From contig JANYIQ010000109.1 in the NCBI GenBank assembly GCA_025362575.1, positions 1 through 34,661 on the forward strand: a stretch of 34,661 nt of DNA, given 5' to 3'. Each line of letters begins with the position of its first letter. Position 1 is the first letter of the stretch. The position numbers were made by a program, and so were the translations under genes. Source of the DNA: Bacteroidia bacterium. Lineage in GTDB: Bacteria; Bacteroidota; Bacteroidia; B-17B0; Aurantibacillaceae. Positions 32,692 to 34,661 of this stretch are shown here, piece after piece. Under the pieces are notes generated by a model, which searched no databases, was not told the origin of the DNA, and worked only from the letters and a program-made list of their open reading frames with translations.

Positions 32692-33147
32692 TTACATCAT
32701 GCAACCTCCTTCTTTATTATTCAAACTATGTATTTTTATCATCCCTCTGGAAATATAGGATTCGCTTAATAAATATTTATCCTTTTCCTTTGTAAGAAGT
32801 TTTATAGCAAGATTAATATGATTAAAAGCAGAAGTATATTCCTCAAAAAATATTTGTACATTTCCGAGCAAAAAATGAGCCTCTCCATCTGAAGGGTTAA
32901 TTTTTAAGTTAGCATTCAAATCAGAAATAGCACCTCTATTATCTTCTAATTTAAATTTTGCTTTTGCCCGAAGTAAATAAGCATAGGATTTTTTTGGAAA
33001 TTTATTGATACCAACAGTAGACCATTTAATAAAATTGAATACGTTTTCCTCTAATCCCCCATCATTATTTACATTACTGGTAACGTTTTCCAAGCAGGCG
33101 TAAGTTTTTTGCTTGTCCAAGTTATGCATTTGAGCGTTAACACGCAA
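32692..33147 (-). CDS. TPR protein whose 5' end is replaced by a cassette recombination element
   Basis: The frame encodes 151 residues, but residues 1 to ~23 (MRVNAQMHNLDKQKTYACLE and a few more) are only the translation of the structured element at 33081-33175. From ~residue 24 it reads as a genuine tetratricopeptide-repeat protein (SYAYLLRAKAKFKLEDNRGA, NPSDGEAHFLLGNVQIFFEE, ALNH-type helices and KYLLSESYISRGMIKIHS). There is no native ATG before the TPR part; the next Met is near the C-terminus. The simplest reading is a gene cut at a G-TTAC site when the cassettes were inserted. An ATG at 33129 or 33147 within the element could still allow expression. It has no element of its own downstream. 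Confidence 0.6.
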   Translation of the reverse strand: MRVNAQMHNLDKQKTYACLENVTSNVNNDGGLEENVFNFIKWSTVGINKFPKKSYAYLLRAKAKFKLEDNRGAISDLNANLKINPSDGEAHFLLGNVQIFFEEYTSAFNHINLAIKLLTKEKDKYLLSESYISRGMIKIHSLNNKEGGCMM

Positions 33148-33175
33148 AAAATTACGCTTGCTTGGTGTTAGGGCG
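33081..33175 (-). repeat. attC-like cassette recombination element 1
   Basis: Outer boxes TAAC (33081-33084) and GTTA (33167-33170) pair. A 14-bp arm CCAAGCAGGCGTAA (33090-33103) pairs with TTACGCTTGCTTGG (33152-33165), one G-T. An unpaired G (33104) follows, then TTTTTTGC pairs with GCAAAAAA, closing a 31-nt loop. The spacer between outer box and arm is GTTTT on one side and T on the other. Element 2 has the same plan. This asymmetry, an extrahelical base and simple GTTA ends are features of integron attC sites. It also provides the stop codon of the methyltransferase (33168-33170). Confidence 0.72.
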
Positions 33176-33878
33176 TCGTTTTTTTATTTCCATAATACAT
33201 CCCACGTCCGATTAAACCTTTTTCGTCAAATGTTACGTCAAGGTCGGCAAGTTTAAAAGCATTGAACATTTCTTCTTTTGATGTCAGCCGAAGTTTGTGT
33301 TCTTCTTGGAAATGTTGAACTCCCTTGTCCATATTACCAACTAAATAATGGAAATTTAATATTGAGAAGTCACCGGATAAATAACTTCTATTCATTCGGC
33401 AAATTTTAATGTCCTCTTTGTCGCTCGCAATCATATGAACTTTGCCTTTATGCCAGTTGTCTTTGTTAAACCATGGCTCAACAATTAATAGTCCGTTTGG
33501 TTTTAGGTGCTTGTTAAAACATTTTAAAGCAGAAATAATTTCGTCAACAGTTTGCAAATAACCAATTGAACTAAACAAGCAAATAATAACGTCGTACTGT
33601 TTGTTTAGGTCAAACTGTTTCATATTTGCAACACTGTAATGTCCAGAAGGATTTTTTTGCTTTGATGTCACGATAAATTTGTCGTTTAGGTCAATTCCGT
33701 CAATGGAAAAATATTTGCTTAAATATTTATGATGTTCCGATGTCCCGCAACCGATGTCAAGAATGCTTTTACATTCAGGTCGAGCAGATTTAATTACCTG
33801 AATGATGTCCGCAGATTCTTTTTCATAGTCTTTGAAGCTATAAACTAAATCATATATGTCTGAACTGTCTGTGAACAT
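33168..33878 (-). CDS. SAM-dependent class I methyltransferase (cassette gene)
   Basis: A 236-residue protein. Motif I is SILDIGCGTSEHHKYLSKYF, followed by IDGIDLNDKFI (motif II, Asp for the ribose) and DVIICLFSSIGYLQ (motif IV region), then ALKCFNKHLKPNGLLIVEPW: a Rossmann methyltransferase of the Methyltransf_25/11 type. Substrate unknown. ATG 33878 lies 28 nt after the cassette start; the longer frame to 33965 only translates the neighbouring element. The last residues and the stop codon come from element 1. No promoter is evident, as is usual for cassette genes read from outside. Its stop overlaps the start region of element 1 by design rather than by chance. Confidence 0.85.
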   Translation of the reverse strand: MFTDSSDIYDLVYSFKDYEKESADIIQVIKSARPECKSILDIGCGTSEHHKYLSKYFSIDGIDLNDKFIVTSKQKNPSGHYSVANMKQFDLNKQYDVIICLFSSIGYLQTVDEIISALKCFNKHLKPNGLLIVEPWFNKDNWHKGKVHMIASDKEDIKICRMNRSYLSGDFSILNFHYLVGNMDKGVQHFQEEHKLRLTSKEEMFNAFKLADLDVTFDEKGLIGRGMYYGNKKTTP

Positions 33879-33899
33879 TGTCGTCTGTCTAAAAATGCG

Positions 33900-33996
33900 C
33901 CCTAACGTTTTGCGCCTAGGCTTCCGTTTTTTGCTGGTCCAAGTTATGCATTTGAGCGCTAACACGCAAAAAATGGAGCTTAGGCGCTGTTATAAG
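33900..33996 (-). repeat. attC-like cassette recombination element 2
   Basis: Same plan as element 1: TAAC (33903-33906) with GTTA (33989-33992); arm GCGCCTAGGCTTCC (33912-33925) with TGGAGCTTAGGCGC (33974-33987); unpaired G at 33926; TTTTTTGC with GCAAAAAA; a 31-nt loop nearly identical to that of element 1. Seven of the 14 arm pairs differ from element 1 by compensating changes on both sides. The asymmetrical spacer (GTTTT against T) is kept. On the minus strand it follows the small secreted protein gene by ~60 bp. Confidence 0.72.
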
Positions 33997-34053
33997 TTGG
34001 CTGGCGCACATGGTTTTTCTGTCGGTGTCTGCTGATAAAAATGTCAAATAAAA

Positions 34054-34530
34054 TTATAATGCTAATAAATATGAAGCTGCTCCGTAAATTTCCTCACCGT
34101 CAATTTGCTTAATTAATTTATTTGTGGAAGTATAAATTTTATTGTCTTTGATATAAGGTGCGGTTGTTTTGTCACTTTCGATTCCATTTTTTAAATGGAT
34201 TATTTTTTTGTCAGAAGTTAAATATCCAATTTCTGTTTCCGTTTCTACGGAATCTAGTGAGAAGATTTTAGCTTTTTCGTCATAGTGAGCTCTTTTGCCG
34301 CAAGCATATACTTTATTGTCTACGATTTTAATTACAGCGTTATTAACTGGTTTTATGTCCTTAAGAGTTAGCGAACATTGCATGCATTTAAATATTTTTC
34401 CGGTTGATTTCTCGAAATAGTCGTAATTATTTTTTTCTATTTTGCCGTCCGAGTTAACTGCATAAACAGTTGTTTGTCCTTTTAGGGACGATGCAATTGT
34501 TAGTCCTGAAAGTAAAATTAGTGTTTTCAT
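34054..34530 (-). CDS. Small secreted protein of unknown function (cassette gene)
   Basis: A 158-residue protein with signal peptide MKTLILLSGLTIASSLKGQ. The mature part is beta-rich with alternating charged and aliphatic residues (GYLTSDKKIIHLKNGIES, APYIKDNKIYTSTNKLIKQI). A CxxC pair (FKCMQCSLTLKD) and one further Cys (YACGKRAH) occur. Repeated phrases of the form I-x-D-N-K-(I/V)-Y (KIVDNKVYACG, YIKDNKIYTST) suggest short strand repeats. No known family recognised. It is the first complete cassette in the array; the 80-nt leader between the cassette start and the ATG could hold a promoter, but no perfect TAnnTTTG box is present. Confidence 0.72.
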   Translation of the reverse strand: MKTLILLSGLTIASSLKGQTTVYAVNSDGKIEKNNYDYFEKSTGKIFKCMQCSLTLKDIKPVNNAVIKIVDNKVYACGKRAHYDEKAKIFSLDSVETETEIGYLTSDKKIIHLKNGIESDKTTAPYIKDNKIYTSTNKLIKQIDGEEIYGAASYLLAL

Positions 34531-34586
34531 GTCATTTAGTTTTTAGTATAACGTATTTTGCCTTCAAGTATTGTGTCTTTAGACGA

Positions 34587-34611
34587 CGATGTCCGCCAGC
34601 TTACTTATAAC
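34587..34611 (-). repeat. Cassette 1 start, extended inverted match to the end of element 2
   Basis: Read on the minus strand from 34611 it begins GTTATAAGT, then GCTGGCG, then ACAT. Plus-strand 33989-34013 has the same blocks at the same spacing, 21 of 25 positions equal. The two ends of the cassette are thus inverted repeats well beyond the 7-8 bases of an integron core site. Confidence 0.6.
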
Positions 34612-34661
34612 GTCAGTCTGTCTAAAAACTAACTGTTTAAACAAAAATACGAATTAAAACG

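Larger units (their letters stand above)
33084..34610 (-). mobile_element. Integron-like gene-cassette array (two complete cassettes, no integrase seen)
   Basis: All genes point to the minus strand and each is followed by a structured element. Cassette 1 spans 34610 to 33906 (small secreted protein) and cassette 2 spans 33905 to 33084 (methyltransferase). The junctions read ACG^TTA in all three cases (34611/34610, 33906/33905, 33084/33083). The start of cassette 1 (GTTATAAG) is the complement of the outer box of element 2 (CTTATAAC), and the start of cassette 2 (GTTAGGGCG) is the complement of that of element 1 (CGCCCTAAC). In integrons this follows from excision as a circle. No intI or attI is visible; the array may continue beyond 34661 or be an integrase-less cluster. 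Confidence 0.65.

Noticed and set aside
33879-33965. N-terminal extension of the methyltransferase (MLALKCITW...)
   Set aside because: It is only the translation of element 2 and the cassette leader; the methyltransferase pattern starts at the ATG 33878.

Overview
The window reads as a chromosomal segment of an AT-rich member of the Bacteroidota. Evidence: C-terminal sorting domains of the type IX secretion system (T9SS), many SpII lipoproteins and small outer-membrane barrels, DUF4421 and DUF7793 family proteins, promoters with the Bacteroidota -7 box TAnnTTTG, and starts without Shine-Dalgarno sequences. Genus cannot be called.

Left part (1-15770): an OmpA/PD40 protein cut by the window edge and an LEA14-like membrane protein, then envelope and stress genes in separate transcription units. 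Six of these units (starting at 2419, 3016, 7032, 7955, 9744 and 13394/13518) are preceded by the same unusual composite motif: GTGAAT, 8 bp later a TGTAAC-like half-site, exactly 21 bp later a second half-site, and 26-27 bp later a CACCTTTG box. Several units are separated by clear hairpin terminators. The apparent regulon contains three proteins with four DUF3494 (ice-binding-like) domains, a two-OmpA-domain barrel protein, CsbD, a coiled-coil lipoprotein, two outer-membrane barrels, two copies of an lmo0937-like mini membrane protein, YtxH, a holin-X-like protein and an AI-2E family exporter. One member (2419-2841) is a decayed pseudogene that keeps its promoter.

Middle part (15771-24910): a 630-bp stretch with no convincing gene, then housekeeping genes: pseudouridine synthase RluF, FKBP isomerase lipoprotein, TlpA-like thioredoxin, a divergent pair (NlpC/P60 peptidase and DUF7793), adenine phosphoribosyltransferase, acyl-CoA dehydrogenase, a GT39-like membrane protein, phosphatidylserine synthase and methionine adenosyltransferase. 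Several have a perfect TAnnTTTG box only 6-9 nt before the start codon, suggesting leaderless transcripts.

Right part (24911-34661): two large related T9SS cargo proteins, a lipid A type acyltransferase and a fatty-acid desaturase. The window ends in what looks like an integron-type gene-cassette array on the minus strand. Two structured 95-bp elements share loop and ends, while their 14-bp stems differ by compensatory changes. The start of each complete cassette is complementary to the outer box of its own downstream element, as in integron attC cassettes. The array holds a small secreted protein and a SAM methyltransferase, and abuts a TPR gene that has lost its 5' end. No integrase is visible.
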